From positions 257,492,294 to 257,556,293 of the forward strand of contig NC_133666.1 in NCBI RefSeq assembly GCF_037893015.1: 64,000 nucleotides of DNA, read 5' to 3'. Under the pieces are notes generated by a model. It saw only the letters and a list, made by a program, of their open reading frames with translations, did not search any database and was not told the DNA's origin. The position numbers and the translations under genes were made by a program. The stretch comes from Macrotis lagotis (Eukaryota; Chordata; Mammalia; Peramelemorphia; Peramelidae). This document shows, piece by piece, positions 10,641-23,934 of the stretch. How positions within the stretch are numbered: position 1 is the first letter of the stretch; the number at the start of each line of letters is the position of its first letter.

Positions 10641-13175
10641 CATTTACTGTCAGTTCAGGATCCCTTTTACTTTCTTTCACTCATTGTTAGACCCCTTTAC
10701 TGTTTCTGAGCTAAGAAATCCCAAAGCTGAGGTTGCTGCTATCTCATTTGCCTCCCAGTTTCACAACTGATACTGCTACAGTATATAATCCAGGTTTGTC
10801 CCTACCCTGGTGACACAGGTCTCTCCTGCTTACCTCCAAAATTTTTTTAATATGGAAAATTATTTCATCCCAATCTTTCATTGGCTCTGCCACTCCAGAA
10901 TTTATTTTGAAGTATTATTTACAAGTTGTTTGGAGGGGATGGTGTTTGTGTGTGGGGGGGTGGGGGGGGTTGCTGCCTATGCCAATCTTGGTTCTACTGT
11001 GTCTTACTTTTCTATTTGTATCCTTGATGGTTATCATGGTGCATCACCCTAAAAAACACTTGAGTAATACTTTTTTATTCATTCCTTCATTTATTCTACT
11101 ATTTTATGTATGTAGCACATCCAAAGGTCCAGCTTTCAAAATGAAGCAGAATTCAACAAGCTCTAGGTCCCAGATCTTCATGGTACCTGGAATAATTTTA
11201 TGACATATTACCTGTAAGTACAGAGTACACATTTTCTGCTACTTATGAATGCAACATGAATCAAGTTTTTCCTGAAAACTGTACACTCAAAAATAGCATC
11301 AAATACATATCTTTTGGAGTGACTTTTCAAGACACATTCTTACCCCCTAGTTGTATCCCTCTTTTGTATCCTCTCTTTTTATTATATGCAGCACTGTAGG
11401 GGTTAAATAAACTACCTACCAATATCCAACAGAATACTGATGTGATACATCAATGACTGACTATTCTCATTGGAGATAAATCAGCCAGATCCATGTACCT
11501 TACCATTCAGGGAGATGAGAAGGAAAGCTTAAACCATAAGGGTCTTTGGTTCATTAGTTATTATGTCATTCCCACACTTTGCTCTGTGAAACTTCTAGAA
11601 AGTGGATCTATTTGACCAAAGTACACCAATACCAAAGTTAATGTTAAATGAGTTTAAAAACTAAAAATACTTCTTTTATCTATACTACATTTTCACTACT
11701 GCTGGGTATGGGTGGAGCCCCTGAAGCAATGTCTGGTTAATGTATGATTCCAGTTGTACACTTCCATCACTGATCTCACTACCTTTTTGTGAAAAATAAG
11801 AAGAGTCACTAACAGCACTGGATAGTGTCTCCTGCATATCTAACACCAAGGCTGTGTCTGGGTGTTACTAGAAGTCCTCAGTAATCATCTAATTTGTGCT
11901 AGTTAGACTTATGCTTGTCTCCTTAGCACATACTTAATAGAGAAGAAATGGAAATAGACAGGAAAAAGGAATAGATTGGAAAAAAAGCCAGTTGTCACCA
12001 GACATTCTTCCTTTCCTCACTATTATACTCCTACATATGACCTCATCCAAAGGTATTAACATTTTACTTTCATATCTTGGTTTTTGTATTAGATAGTAAA
12101 TGCAGAGATCATCTAAACCAAAGTTGCCTATTTGCAGATGATGGAAACAGAGAAGATGATTTGCTCATATTCATATGCCAAGCAGAATTTGATTTCTAAA
12201 TTTGAGAGTCTGGCTTATAAATCCAATGCAAATTTGTTGAGCTCTGAATTAATGACCTTTGTGATGTGTCAATTCTATCATCAGACTGAGCTCTACTCTT
12301 TTGAGATGCAAACAAAGAAACAAATGCAAGTACAAGTAGCAAGAAGGGCTAAATTCACCTGCTTGAACAATTTTAACTTGGTAACAATGTGTTCATGTGC
12401 TTTGAGCAAGTCTGACTTTTGTCTATTTAGTATCAAATTCTAATGACATGGAATTGTATATTGTATATTTCATATTTATGTTTAAGCAAAAAGGATATTT
12501 TAACAGAAATTACATCTAAGACAAAGGTTCAAAGCACTTCCTTCATATATTTGAAATTCAATGATCAATTGCATTATTCTCTCCCCTTTCTGACTTCACC
12601 AAGAAGATTAGAGTTGCTTCTATATTCATCTAAATGGTTGGATTCTTGCTATGGTCTCTTTCTGTTTACAAAATGCAAACAATATTGAAATGTTTTAAAT
12701 GGTTAGATGAAAAGTATTATACATTATGTTAGGTGCTGAAGAGAATTTTAGAAATGTAGGAGCTGATCATTTTGCTAGAAACTGATTAGTAAGAGTTCAG
12801 GAGTGGCTGAATGTTGCCAAAATGTATTTGAATGCATAAGTAGGTTTTGAGAAGCAATATGGTTGATAAGTCTAGTTTCTAAATATAGGTAAGAGCCAGG
12901 AAGGAAATTAGACACAGCAATTTGTGGATATTAGACAGTAATTTTCTTTTTTTCCCCACAGAACTCGATTTTCTAAAAGGAAAAACAACATTTACTGAGA
13001 GACATGACTGTTCAGAGTGGGCCTTTAGAAAGGTTAGTTGCATTGTGGTCTATGTATATGGAGGCAAGTGAAAAGGGACATAATGTATTCCCAATGGATG
13101 TATAATCTCAATGAAGTAGATACTACCTGTACATGTACATATTATGAGTCATCAGAATTAGTACACATGATAGTA
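10640..13175. other. No gene recognised
   Basis: AT-rich sequence with only short, low-complexity-biased frames. A weak MIR/THER-like trace lies at about 12085-12200. A GT/G-rich run at 10935-10968 produces a glycine/valine-rich frame without similarity to known proteins. Confidence 0.5.
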
Positions 13176-13179
13176 AGTA

Positions 13180-13370
13180 GATAGTGAACTGGATTTTGAG
13201 TTAGAAAGACCTGAGTTCAAATCCCACCTTGAATATTTACTGTATCCCTGATCAAATTATTTATCTTCTCTGAGCTTTACTTTTGTCATCTAAAAATTTA
13301 AATGTTGTATTTAATGGCCTATAAAGCTCCTTACAGCTTTAAATCTAGAATGCTATGATACCTTCCATTA
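13180..13370 (+). repeat. MIR-like SINE
   Basis: Sense MIR-type copy with 'gacctgagttcaaatccca' near 13209, a diverged core and the usual 3' pattern ending near 13365. Confidence 0.65.
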
Positions 13371-13429
13371 TTGTTTTTATTCTCACTCCCCATAAATCTT
13401 TCATAGATGATATACCAAACACGATAAAA

Positions 13430-13805
13430 GGCCAAGATCTCCCACTCTATCCAAAGTCATCCCCAGACCTCCTGATCTATATCTGACCACTGGATCATAT
13501 TGCACTGAAGGAGAAAGTGAAGATGACTTTCAATTGCACCCATTAAATTAAATCCAATTTATTTGCATGTCATGTCATCACCTACCTTATACTATGGTCT
13601 TCTTTAAGAATGAAGGACAGGAGTGGCTAGGTGGAACAGTGGATAGTGCACCAGTCCTGGAGTCAAGAGTACCTGAGTTCAAATCCAGCCTCAGACACTT
13701 AATAATTACCTAGCTGTGTGGTCTTGAGCAAGCCACTTAACCCTATTGCCTTGCAAAAACTAAAAAAAAAAAAGAATGAAGGACAGACAATAACAGCAAC
13801 AACAA
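13430..13805 (+). repeat. Short repeat with RTE-like 3' tail, split by a SINE
   Basis: Sequence 13430-13620 plus 13787-13805 ends with 'gaatgaaggacag' and a CAA-rich tail like the sense RTE 3' ends at 45830 and 47390. The upstream part resembles 4470-4620. It looks like a non-autonomous element sharing ends with the RTE-like family. The interruption is the SINE at 13621-13771. Confidence 0.55.
13621..13771 (+). repeat. Marsupial tRNA-derived SINE with perfect 15-bp target duplication
   Basis: Sense copy with an A-rich tail, flanked by identical 15-mers aagaatgaaggacag at 13606-13620 and 13772-13786. It inserted into the tail of another repeat. Confidence 0.93.
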
Positions 13806-14249
13806 TAAGCCAATATGATTGAGTCCTTTCTTTTTGTCCTATTACATTCCATAGTTTGAGTGCAGCATTCAGCTACCTATCATTTATCCCACACTATTGG
13901 TATATGTATCTGTATAGGAAAAGCACACTTTTTCTTCTCATCATAATTTTCTAATAAGTTGAGAGAAATGAAACATTATAGCACATAAACTGTTAAAAAT
14001 TCATTACTTGTAGTATGAAGAACATGGTTGTCCAGTCAATCTGCTCCTATATCAAGGATATTTATAGAGTCTGGATATTGTCCTTTTAAACCATAAAAAT
14101 CTGTTTTAAAAAACCAAAGCAATCTCTTTGGATTCCATCTGGTATTTACTAAGCAATGTGAGAAGAACTCTTCTCTTGAGTAGAAATCTGGTTAGTCATT
14201 GAATTGATCAATTAATAATTTTTGATTAAGCTTTTACACTGATAGGAAA

Positions 14250-14520
14250 TGGGACTTCAAAGACTAAAGTGAAATATTTCTTGCCATACATAAAGGATAT
14301 TTGCAATCCTTTGTATGTATGCATGCATGCATGTGTATATGCAAGACTTGGTATATGCATATATAATTAGAAAGCAGGTAGAAAAAACTTTGGTGGAAAG
14401 GCACTTGCAACTGGGGAGATCAGAAAAGACATCATGCAGGAAAGTATGCTTAAGCCGAACCTTGAAGAAAACTAGGGTATTCAAAAAAGATGAGGCAAGG
14501 AGGGAGTAAATTTTAATCCT
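14250..14520 (-). repeat. L2 LINE fragment (antisense)
   Basis: Resembles the reverse complement of L2, notably the block around 14397-14475 ('gaaaggcacttg...ccttgaagaaa'). A short (GCAT)-rich stretch lies at 14316-14332. Confidence 0.5.
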
Positions 14521-14524
14521 AATG

Positions 14525-15640
14525 GCTATCATATACTAAGATATAGAACTAAATATTTTCTCTAATACTCAATTCTCAAAAAACAAAACAAAACAAAAAT
14601 AGGCACCATAAGCATAATATTTCCAGTTATCCCCACAGGCAACAAAACAAAATGTTCCCCCAAATAATTTGCATATGGATTAATCCCTATCACTCACTGA
14701 GCAACCCTCCTCCACCAGCAAAGATACCCTGGTAAGGTGCACAAACTTACTTAACAGCTTATGCTCTGAGATCCATTCAGCAATTTCCTTCTTATTGTAG
14801 TATTAACTAGTACCTGTTGCTCCTAGGCTTACTCAAATATTCTGATTCAATAAACAGTAGATTAATCCTAGACATGTGCAGGCAAAGATACATAAGAGTG
14901 GGGAACTGAACTTTTCTTGGGATGTCCTCCAAGTCTAATAAAAACAGCAGACTCATATTTAGCTCAATCAGATAATTAAAGAACTGAGGAAATAAGGACA
15001 AAGAAGTCATCATATGGGGCTATCTATATTAGACTTGAAGGAAGGGACTGGTTTACAGCTGAGGGAGTCTTTTTTTTTTCCTCCCAAAAGTTAGTTGGGA
15101 GAAGACATGGTAGAGAGAAACTAAGAGAGTGATTTCTTTGAGGTCCAGACCTAGCGGTAAACCCAATCATCAAAAAGGATTAAGAAAGTGAGTGAGAGGA
15201 ATAGAAGAAAAAACTAAAACTACCAAAGGTCTTAAGATGAAAAAATTTAGGATTTCACTCATTAGAAAACACAAGAAGAAATGGAGTAATATATTCCAAA
15301 AAGGAAAGGAGTGTGAAATTCAATCCCAAACCTTGTAAACCTGAGACTAATCATTAAAATTATAGGGAAGTTAATCTATTAAATAGAAATTTTGTTTACT
15401 TTAATTGCACCAAAAAAACAAGAACTAGAACAGAAGAAGTAACATAATTTGCATCATCTCTCTAATGAAGTTCTAATAAGGCCATGGGGAATATACATGT
15501 TCATGTAAGTGTTCTGCATATATACATATGCATACCTACCTACCTAATGTGTATTATTAATATACTTTTCCAATAAATGTATGGTCTAACCATATATGAA
15601 CAGACAGAGCTCAAGTGAAGAAATGTCATCTATTGAATGG
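14525..15640. other. No gene recognised
   Basis: AT-rich sequence without a credible frame. Part of 15160-15450 is purine-rich and could be old L1, but I could not place it. Confidence 0.4.
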
Positions 15641-15649
15641 CACAGTTAT

Positions 15650-15790
15650 TTTCCTTTGTTCTCAAAGAGGACCAAAATGACATGACTATGTTAGAGTCAA
15701 GTTACAGTGTGTCTAATTGTGGCTGATCAGACTAATCTGAGCTTCAAAATCTCTACCACAGATCTAGCACAAATAGTTTGTGTGTGATTT
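15650..15790 (-). repeat. RTE-like element 3' terminal fragment
   Basis: Antisense 3' end of the RTE-like family, starting at the 'ttgttctcaaagaggacc' terminus (15656 onward) and cut off where L1 5' sequence begins. Confidence 0.75.
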
Positions 15791-18722
15791 CTGGAGTGGA
15801 GTCAAGATGGCAGTATGAAACTAGGAAGCTCCAGAACTTTTCTGGAGTTTAACTGAAGCCTCTACATAGACCTTAAAACCAGAGATTACACCAAAAAGGA
15901 GTGAAACAAGTTATAAACTCAAGATATAATGGCAGAATTTCAGTAAAGGTCTGTCTCTTCTGGATAAAAAGGGGAAGTACAGCCCAGTGTTGGCCAGAGA
16001 GTGGGAAAGTCAGTGGGAGGATCTTAGCCACAGTACATCTCAGCAAGCCAGGATGGTAGCAGGCCAGCAGTAAGGGTCCCAGCCTCAGCTCAGAAGACAA
16101 AAGTCTGATTCCTGGGAATGTGAAGGTACAGATGGGACTTAGGTGGGAAGAAACTTCAGTATAGGCCGCACTTGGCATAAAGGAGGAAATAATCCTTTGC
16201 ACAATCAAGACTTTGACTATTGATAAACCAGAGACCAGATCCTGGCTCCAGGACAAAAAGCTAGGGACCTGTACCCCAGGAGCAGAGCTTTACTATCAAA
16301 ATGGGCTAACCCCCCCAAAAAGAGTGCTAACCATTGAAAACTACTAGTCTGATAAGAATGATAAAAATGCCATCTCAAAAGAGAGAAGTGGGGATGAATT
16401 GCCTAAATGTGAAACCTCAAAGGAGTTATAAATAGACCTCAAAACCAAAACCTTATGGGAGAGTTCAAGAAGGATTTTAAAAACTAAAGATGAGAGGATA
16501 AAGAAAAATGGAGAAAAATGATGAGAGCCATGCAGGAGAATTATGAAAAATTAACTGAAAAAAATCATCTCCTTTAAAAGTAAAAAAAAAAAAGAATATA
16601 ACTCATCAAAAATAAAATTGACTAACTAGAAAAAGAATGTAACTTATTAAAAAGTAAAATTAACCAACTGGAATAGGAGACATAAAAGCTACCTGAAGAA
16701 AATAAAACCCTAAAAATTTGAATTGGACAAATGGAAACTATTGATTCTTTAAGAGAGCAAGATTCCATCAAACAAAACCAAAAGGCTGAAAAAAACTGAA
16801 GAAAATATAAAGTACTCTTAAGCAAAAAAGACCTAGAGAATAGATTCAGTAGTGATAATTTATGAATTATTGGTTTATTTAAAATTGACCAAAATAACAA
16901 CCTGGGGGAAAAAAACTGCCCCTAATATCCTAGATCAAGAAGACAAAAATATTTCTTGAAAGAATTCACAGAACACCTCCAGAAAGAGAACCCTGAATAA
17001 AAACTTCTAGGAATATCATAGCCAAATTTCAGAATTTTCAGTTAAGGAAGAAAATACTTCAAGCAGTGAAAAAGAAGTAATTTAAAAGTCAAGGAACCAA
17101 AAATCAGAATTACACAGAACTTATCAGCTTCAATCTTAAAGTATCAAAGGACCTACGATAGGAAATTCTGGAAGGCATAAGTCCTTGCATTACAACCAAG
17201 AATCAATTACCCTGAAAAAATGGACATTCAATAAAATAAAGGAATTTCAAAATTTTCTGATAAAAAGACTAGAATTGAACAGAAAATTTGATCTTCAAAT
17301 ACAATTATCAAGAGATATGGATAAAGGTACACACAAAGGAGAAAGAACACTTGTCAAAAACATTAAATTGGATGCATCCCTGAAAGGAAGAAAATACTTG
17401 TAACTCTTGAGAATTGTATTTCTCTTAGAATAGATGAAAGAAACATACTTAAAGAGAGGGTATAGGTATAGGATAACCATGAAAGTGATGATCCTTTAGC
17501 CAATACTTTAGTTAATAAAGGTTGCTATATTTGAAGGGATTATACTTAGAAGGTATGGGTATAAATGGATCATGAAGTGATTTTATGAGATTTGTATTTC
17601 TATTGGGACATAAGGAGTGAGTGTACTTAGAATTTCTGTACATAAATATATCATGAAGAGAACTTGTTTTACTTGTTACTTTAGTTTTAAAGAGGGCTAT
17701 ATTGCTATAGGAACAGAAGAAGGAAGTGTAATTAGAGGGTCTTGACATAAATGGATCATGAAGGAATTTTTATTTACTTGATATTTTTGTTACAAATAGA
17801 GTGTACATAGAGGGGGAAGTTAAAAATCGCCCATAAATTGATTTTGATTTAGAAGATACTTAAGCTTGTATTTCTACATACTTGAAAAGTGAGTGTAGTA
17901 TAAAAGGATTATACTTTGATATTGTTTACAGCTCGGGAGAAGTATATTTCTAATGGGACAGATGAGGGTATTATACTTGCACAAAGACTGTGATATGAAA
18001 TGACATTGAGGTAATGTTGTTTATAAATCAACCAACCAATCAAGTAACCAGCCCTTGAGATGGTACTTCTATCAGGACAGATAAAAGGAACATATTTTGA
18101 TAGAGGGACTGTGGGTACAAGCCAGGGTTAACACAATCAAATCATGAAAAGAAAGATTATGCTATGAGAAAGTTAGACATTAGAGAATAAATAATGCCAC
18201 ATTAAGAGGCACAAAGATCCATCAAAGTAGAGGGGAAAAAAGGGAAGATGTGGTCACTGAATCTTAACTCCAACAGATTTGGCTCAAAGAGGGAATAACA
18301 TACATTCCTAATTGGATTTAAAAAGAAATTTATCCTGCCCCACAGGAAAGGAGGGGGGGAAGGGGAAAAAGGGGAAGAAGGGACTAATAAATAGGAGGGT
18401 GAAAGTAAAAGTAAAGTTAAATTTAAAAGGGAAAAGGACTGATAGGAAAAAAGAACTTATTGAGAGACAGCAGTGAGAAGCAAAGGATGAATAAGGGAAA
18501 AGAAAAGAGAAAAATACAAATGGGGGAAAATAGCAGGGATGGAAATATAGAATTAGTAATCATCAGTGTAAATGTTAATGGGATGAACTTTCCCATAAAA
18601 AACAGAAGCAGAATATATTATGCTTCAGCAGAAGTAAAAAAAAAACAAATGGTAACAATCCTGATTTCAGACAAAGCAAAAAACAAAAATAAATCTCATT
18701 TTAAGAGATAAGGAAGGAAACT
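15791..18722 (+). repeat. L1 5' half: 5' UTR, ORF1 remnant, inter-ORF repeats, ORF2 start
   Basis: The 'gtcaagatggcag' start near 15800 is a typical L1 5' UTR opening. 16340-17400 is a decayed ORF1 region, with an A-rich coiled-coil-like part followed by a longer open stretch at 17185-17403. 17440-18080 holds degenerate tandem units. 18460-18711 is open and its C-terminal part (IYYASAEVKK, TILISDKAKNK) matches the start of the L1 ORF2 endonuclease domain. The element stops abruptly at about 18722 within the endonuclease. Confidence 0.75.
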
Positions 18723-20958
18723 AAATCTTTTTATATTTCATTTTTATTTTTATTTTTAAGCTACATGTCATGAGAGTCTTTCAATATTCATCCATCTGCA
18801 TATTCATTCATAAGTTGCATATTTTCCCACCTCCTTCCTTTTTTACCCTACCCCACCCTCAGTGGCAAACAGTTCAGTAAAAGCTGTACATGTACATTCA
18901 TGTTCAACAAGCCTACATATTAGTCATTTTGTGTGTGTGGAAAAGACCAGGGGATAACATGGAAAAACATAAGAGAAGTTTTAAAAAAGTAAACCTAGTA
19001 TCTATTCAGATTCTTTGGATTTTTTAGTTGTTGGATATGGATGGTGTTGTCCATAAAAAGGTCTCTCTCAGTGTTATCCTAGATCTGTGAACTGCTGAGA
19101 GGAGCTATATCCAACATAATTGATTAATTCACAATATTACTGTTAATTTGTATAATGTTTTCTTGTTTCTTCTCCCTTCACTCAACATCAGTTCTTGTAA
19201 ATCCTTCCATTCTTCTCTAATGGTCGAACATTCATTATTTCTTGTAGAACGATAGTACACCATATCATTCATATACCATAACTTGTTCAGTCATTCCTCA
19301 ATTGATGGCCATCCCATCAATTTCAATACAGATAGAACTGCTATGAATAATTTTGAACATGTGAGTCTTTTACTTTTTTATGATTTTTTATATATTTGAG
19401 TATTAGTGTTGCTGTGTCAAAAGTTTTGATCAGTATTATTACTCTTTGGCATAGTTATATATTGCTCTCCAAGATGATTGGATTAGTTCACAACTCTACC
19501 AATGGTGCATCAATGCCTCAATCTTCCCATATCCTCTCTAAAATTAATCACCTTCCTATTTTGTCATTTTTGCCAATCTGATAGGTGTGAGGTGGTACCT
19601 CATAGTTATTTTTAATTTGCATTTCTCTAGTCAATAATGATTTGGAACATTTTTTCACATGATTATATATATATATATATATATATATAGTTTTAATTTC
19701 TTTGTATGAATATTATCTGTTCATACCTTTGACATTTATCAATAAGAGAATGACTTGTAATCTTATAAATTCAACTCAATGCTATTTATGTTTCAGAAAT
19801 GAGACCTTTTTCAGAACCCTAGGCTATGAAAATTATTTTCCAACTTTCTTCTCTTTCTAATCTTGGATGCATTTCTTTGATTAGTGCAAAATTTTTTTAA
19901 TTTAATATAGTCAAAATCATCCATTTTGCAATGTATTATGTACTGTTTCTTGTTTGGTCATAAATTTCTCCTCTTTCCAAAATCCAACAGACAGAATATT
20001 ACTTGATCTGTTAATTGGTCTGTGATATTGCCTCTTTTGTTTAAATCCTATTCCCATTTTGACTTTATTTTGGTATAAGGTGAGAGATGTGGGTCTATGA
20101 TTAGTTTTTGCCATACTTTACTCCAGTTTTCACAACAGTTTTTGTTGAATAGTGAGTTCTCATCCCAGAAGTTAGTATCTTTGGGTTTATCAAAAAATAG
20201 ATTTCCCACCATTTCTTTTCTACTTAATGTAATCCACTGATCTTTTTCTTAGTCAGAACCATTCAGTTTTAATGACTGCCACTTTATAATATAACTTTTG
20301 CTCTGGTACAACTAGGCTACCTTCCTATGCAATTTTTTCATCAATTCCATTGATATTCTTGACCTTTTGTTGCTCCATTGAATTTTATTACTATTTTCTA
20401 GTTCTGTAAAATACTTTTTTTGGTGGTTTGATTGGTATGGTACTGAATAAGTCATTTAACTTGGGTAGAATTGTCACTTTTATAAGATTATCTTGCCCAA
20501 ACCATGAGTAATCAATATTTTTTTTCCATTCTCACTTGATCTGACTAGATCTGACTTGATCTGAGTAGAAAATATTTAATATTTCTGCCTTTCTGCATTG
20601 GCTTGTGAGGTTTTTATGCTCTGTTACATTGTCAGTTTTTGTGTAGGTGCCATGTACTGCAGAGAAAAGAATATTCCTTTCTGTTCCCATTCAGTTTTCT
20701 CCAGATGTCTATCATATCTAAGATTTCTAAAATTCTATTCACCTTCTAAACTTCCTTCATGTTTATTTTGTGATTAGATTTATCTAGTTCAGAGAGAAGG
20801 AGGTTCAGGTCCTCCATTATTACAGTTTTGCTGTCTATGTCACCCTATAATTTATTCATCTCCTCTAAGAATTTTGATGCTATACCACTTGGTGCATATA
20901 GATTTAAGGATATTATTTGATTATCTGTGGTACCTTTTTGGAAGATGTAGTTTCATTA
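18723..20958 (-). repeat. L1 segment in inverted orientation (3' UTR, ORF2 3' end, endonuclease)
   Basis: On the minus strand this reads endonuclease (20958 to about 20540), then after a large internal deletion the ORF2 3' end (about 20520-19000), then the 3' UTR to 18723. The 'aatgatttggaac' region near 19637 and 'aggtgtgaggtggtacct' near 19583 are the conserved L1 3' part. It carries a (TA)n at 19665-19689. All frames are broken. Confidence 0.7.
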
Positions 20959-23885
20959 AAAAGTCAGCAAAGTAGCAGGACATAAAATAAACTCCCATAA
21001 ATTCTCAGCATTTCTATATATGAACAGCAAAACCCAAGGACAAGCAATAGAAGGAGAAATTTCATTTAAAGTAACTGTAGACAACATAAAATATTTGGAA
21101 CTCTACCACCCAAGACAAATGCAGAAATCTTATGAGCACAAACTACATCTTCTCTGCAATAAAATAAAGAGCTCTTTAGTGAATCTAATTTAAAAAAAAG
21201 AAAGAATATTGATGTAGAAATTTTAAGTATGATTTTAGCAAAGATATTATAATAAATTATTACCCGGATAATACACAAGATCAGGTAGGAATTTATACCA
21301 TGTAGGCAGGGATGTTTGATATTGGGAAAACAATCAACATAATTGACCATACCAATAATAAAATTATCAAAAAATCTTATGATTATCTCAATAAATACTG
21401 AAAAGACCTTTGTCAAAATTCTGCATCTTATTCCTATTAAAAACCATATGAGAATATAGGAATAAATGTAGTTCTTCTTAAAATGATAAGTAGTATCTAT
21501 CTAAAAACATTTGCAGGGGCAACTAAGTAGCACAGTGGATAGAGAACTAGCCCTGGAGCCAGGAGTACCTGAGTTCAAATCTGGCCTCAGACACTTAATA
21601 ATTGCCTAGCTGTGTGGCCTTGGGCAAGCCACTTAGCCCCATTGCCTTGCAAAAACTAAAAACTAAATAGGTAAATAAAAACATTTGCAAGCATTACATG
21701 TAATGGGGATAAACTAGAAACATTTCCAATAAGATCGGGGTGAAATAAGGATGTCCATTATCACCACTACCATTCAATATAGTATTTGAAATTTTAACTC
21801 TTGCGATAAGAGTAGAAAATGAAATTGAAAGAATTAGAGTAGGCACTTTTTGCAGAAAATATGATGGCTTGCTTAGCTAATCCTCAAAAATCAACTTAAA
21901 AAACTACTTAAAACAATGAACAATTTTAACAGAGTAGCAGGGTATAAAATAAGCCCACATAAATCATCAGCATTTCTATATATGACCAATAAATCCCAAG
22001 AGCAAGAAATAGAAAGAAGAAATTCCATTTAAAGTAATTTGTGAACAACATAAAATACTTGGGAATCTACCTCCTGAGACAAACTCAGAAATGTTATGAA
22101 CACAATTACAAAATAATTTTCAAACAATGAAAGTCAGATTTAAACAACTGGAAAATGTTAATTACTCATGGTTAGGACAAACAAATATAATAAATATGAT
22201 GATTCTACCCAAATTAAATTACTTATTCATCATCAGATCAATCTGATTGTCAAAAAATATTTCATAGTGTTAAACAAAATAAGTAAGAAAATTCATCTGG
22301 AGAACGAAAAGTTCAAAAATATCAATAAAACTGATAGAAAAAAATGGAAGGTGGTCTAGCTGTACCAGATTTAAAACTATATCATAAAGTGATGGTCATC
22401 AAAACTGACTGGTACTGGCTAAGAAATGGATCATGAATTAGATTTAGTACAAACGAAAAAATAGTAGAAAATCTAATGTTTGAGAGACCCAAAGACACTA
22501 GCTTCTATGATTAAAAAACCTTACTATTTAGCAAAAAACTGCTGAAAAATAAACTGAAAAATAATATGGCAAAGGCCTAGACCAACTTCTCCCACTCTAT
22601 ATCAAAATAAAGTTGAAATGGATACTAGATTTAAACATAAAGAGTGATTCCATAGATCAATTAAGAGAACAAGAAATACTTAATTTCAGATCTTTGGAGA
22701 GGGGAGAAATTTATGGGCAAACAAGAAATTGAGGACATTATAAACTGAAAAAGGTTGATTTTGATTATATTAAATTAAAAAAAAATTGCACAAATTAAAC
22801 CAATTCATCCAAGATTAGGCATGCAGAAAGTTGGAAACAATTTTCATAGCAAGTGTTTCTGATAAAAGACTCATTTCTACAATCTATTGAGAACTTAATC
22901 AAATGTATACAATTTCAAGTCATTGATCCAAGGATATGAATAGGCAGTTTTTGGGTGAAGGAATTAAAGTTATTTATAGTTTTATGAAAAAAAAGTGTTC
23001 CAAATCATTATTGATAATAGAAATACAAATTAAACAACTCTAAGATATTATCCATCAGATTAGCTTAGATGACAAAAAAAGGAAAAATGACCAATGTTGA
23101 AGAGGATGTGGAAAAATTGTTGGAGTTGTGAACTGATCCAGCCATTTTGGTAAGCAATTTTTAACTATCCCAAAAGGGCAAGGAAACTTGATATTCTTTG
23201 ATCCAGCAATAATATTTCTAGATCTAGATCCCAAAGAGATCATTAAAAAATGGGAAAAGTCCAAAAAATATCAATTTTTTTTGTAGTGGCAAAGAATTGG
23301 AAATTGAGAGCATACCCATCAATTGGGGAATGGCTGACTCAGTTGTGATATATGAATGTCATGTATTATTATTGTTCTGTAAGAAATAGGGAGGGCTGGA
23401 CTTTAGTGAAGCACAGAAAGACTTGCATGAGTTGATGCTGAGTGAAGTGAACTGAACCAAGAGAACATTAACACAACATTGTGAGATCATCAATTGTGAT
23501 GTTTACAATTCCTCTCAATGGTTCGGTGATAAAGGACAATCCTGAGAGACCTGTTAAGGAAAATGTCATCCACATCCAGAGGACAAACTATGGATTCTGA
23601 ATGTAGAACAAAACATACTATATTCACTTTTCAAAAAACTTCTATATTTTTCCTTTCTTTCTCATGATTTTTTCCTCCTTCATTCTAATTTCCTTTTTAC
23701 TACATGACTAATATGGAACTATGTTAAATAAGGTTGTACAAGATTGAACAAATTTTACTAGTTTGCCACCATTTGGAGAGGAAAGGGAGGGAGGGTGAAA
23801 GAAAAATGTGGCACTCGGAAACTTGCAAATGGACAAATGTTAAAAACTACCTATGCATGTAATTGGAAAAATTAATTAAAATGTC
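20959..23885 (+). repeat. L1 ORF2 3' half and 3' UTR, with nested SINE
   Basis: 20959-21160 is an ORF2 RT-distal fragment ('gcaaagtagcaggacata'). From about 21160 a second, overlapping stretch of ORF2 begins further upstream in the element and runs to the 3' UTR and the A-rich end near 23885. The repeated 'catttctatatatgaac/cc' blocks at 21010 and 21970 show that two copies or a duplication are present. Many stops; not coding. Confidence 0.75.
21516..21676 (+). repeat. Marsupial tRNA-derived SINE with perfect 13-bp target duplication
   Basis: Sense copy inserted in L1 ORF2 and flanked by identical 13-mers aaaaacatttgca at 21503-21515 and 21677-21689. Confidence 0.93.
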
Positions 23886-23934
23886 AACAAAGGAAAAAAC
23901 TAATAAAATAGTCTGAAAATTTGAGATGGATTCT

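Noticed and set aside
18460..18711. Novel 83-codon gene
   Set aside because: The C-terminal part matches the L1 ORF2 endonuclease start and lies in a truncated L1.
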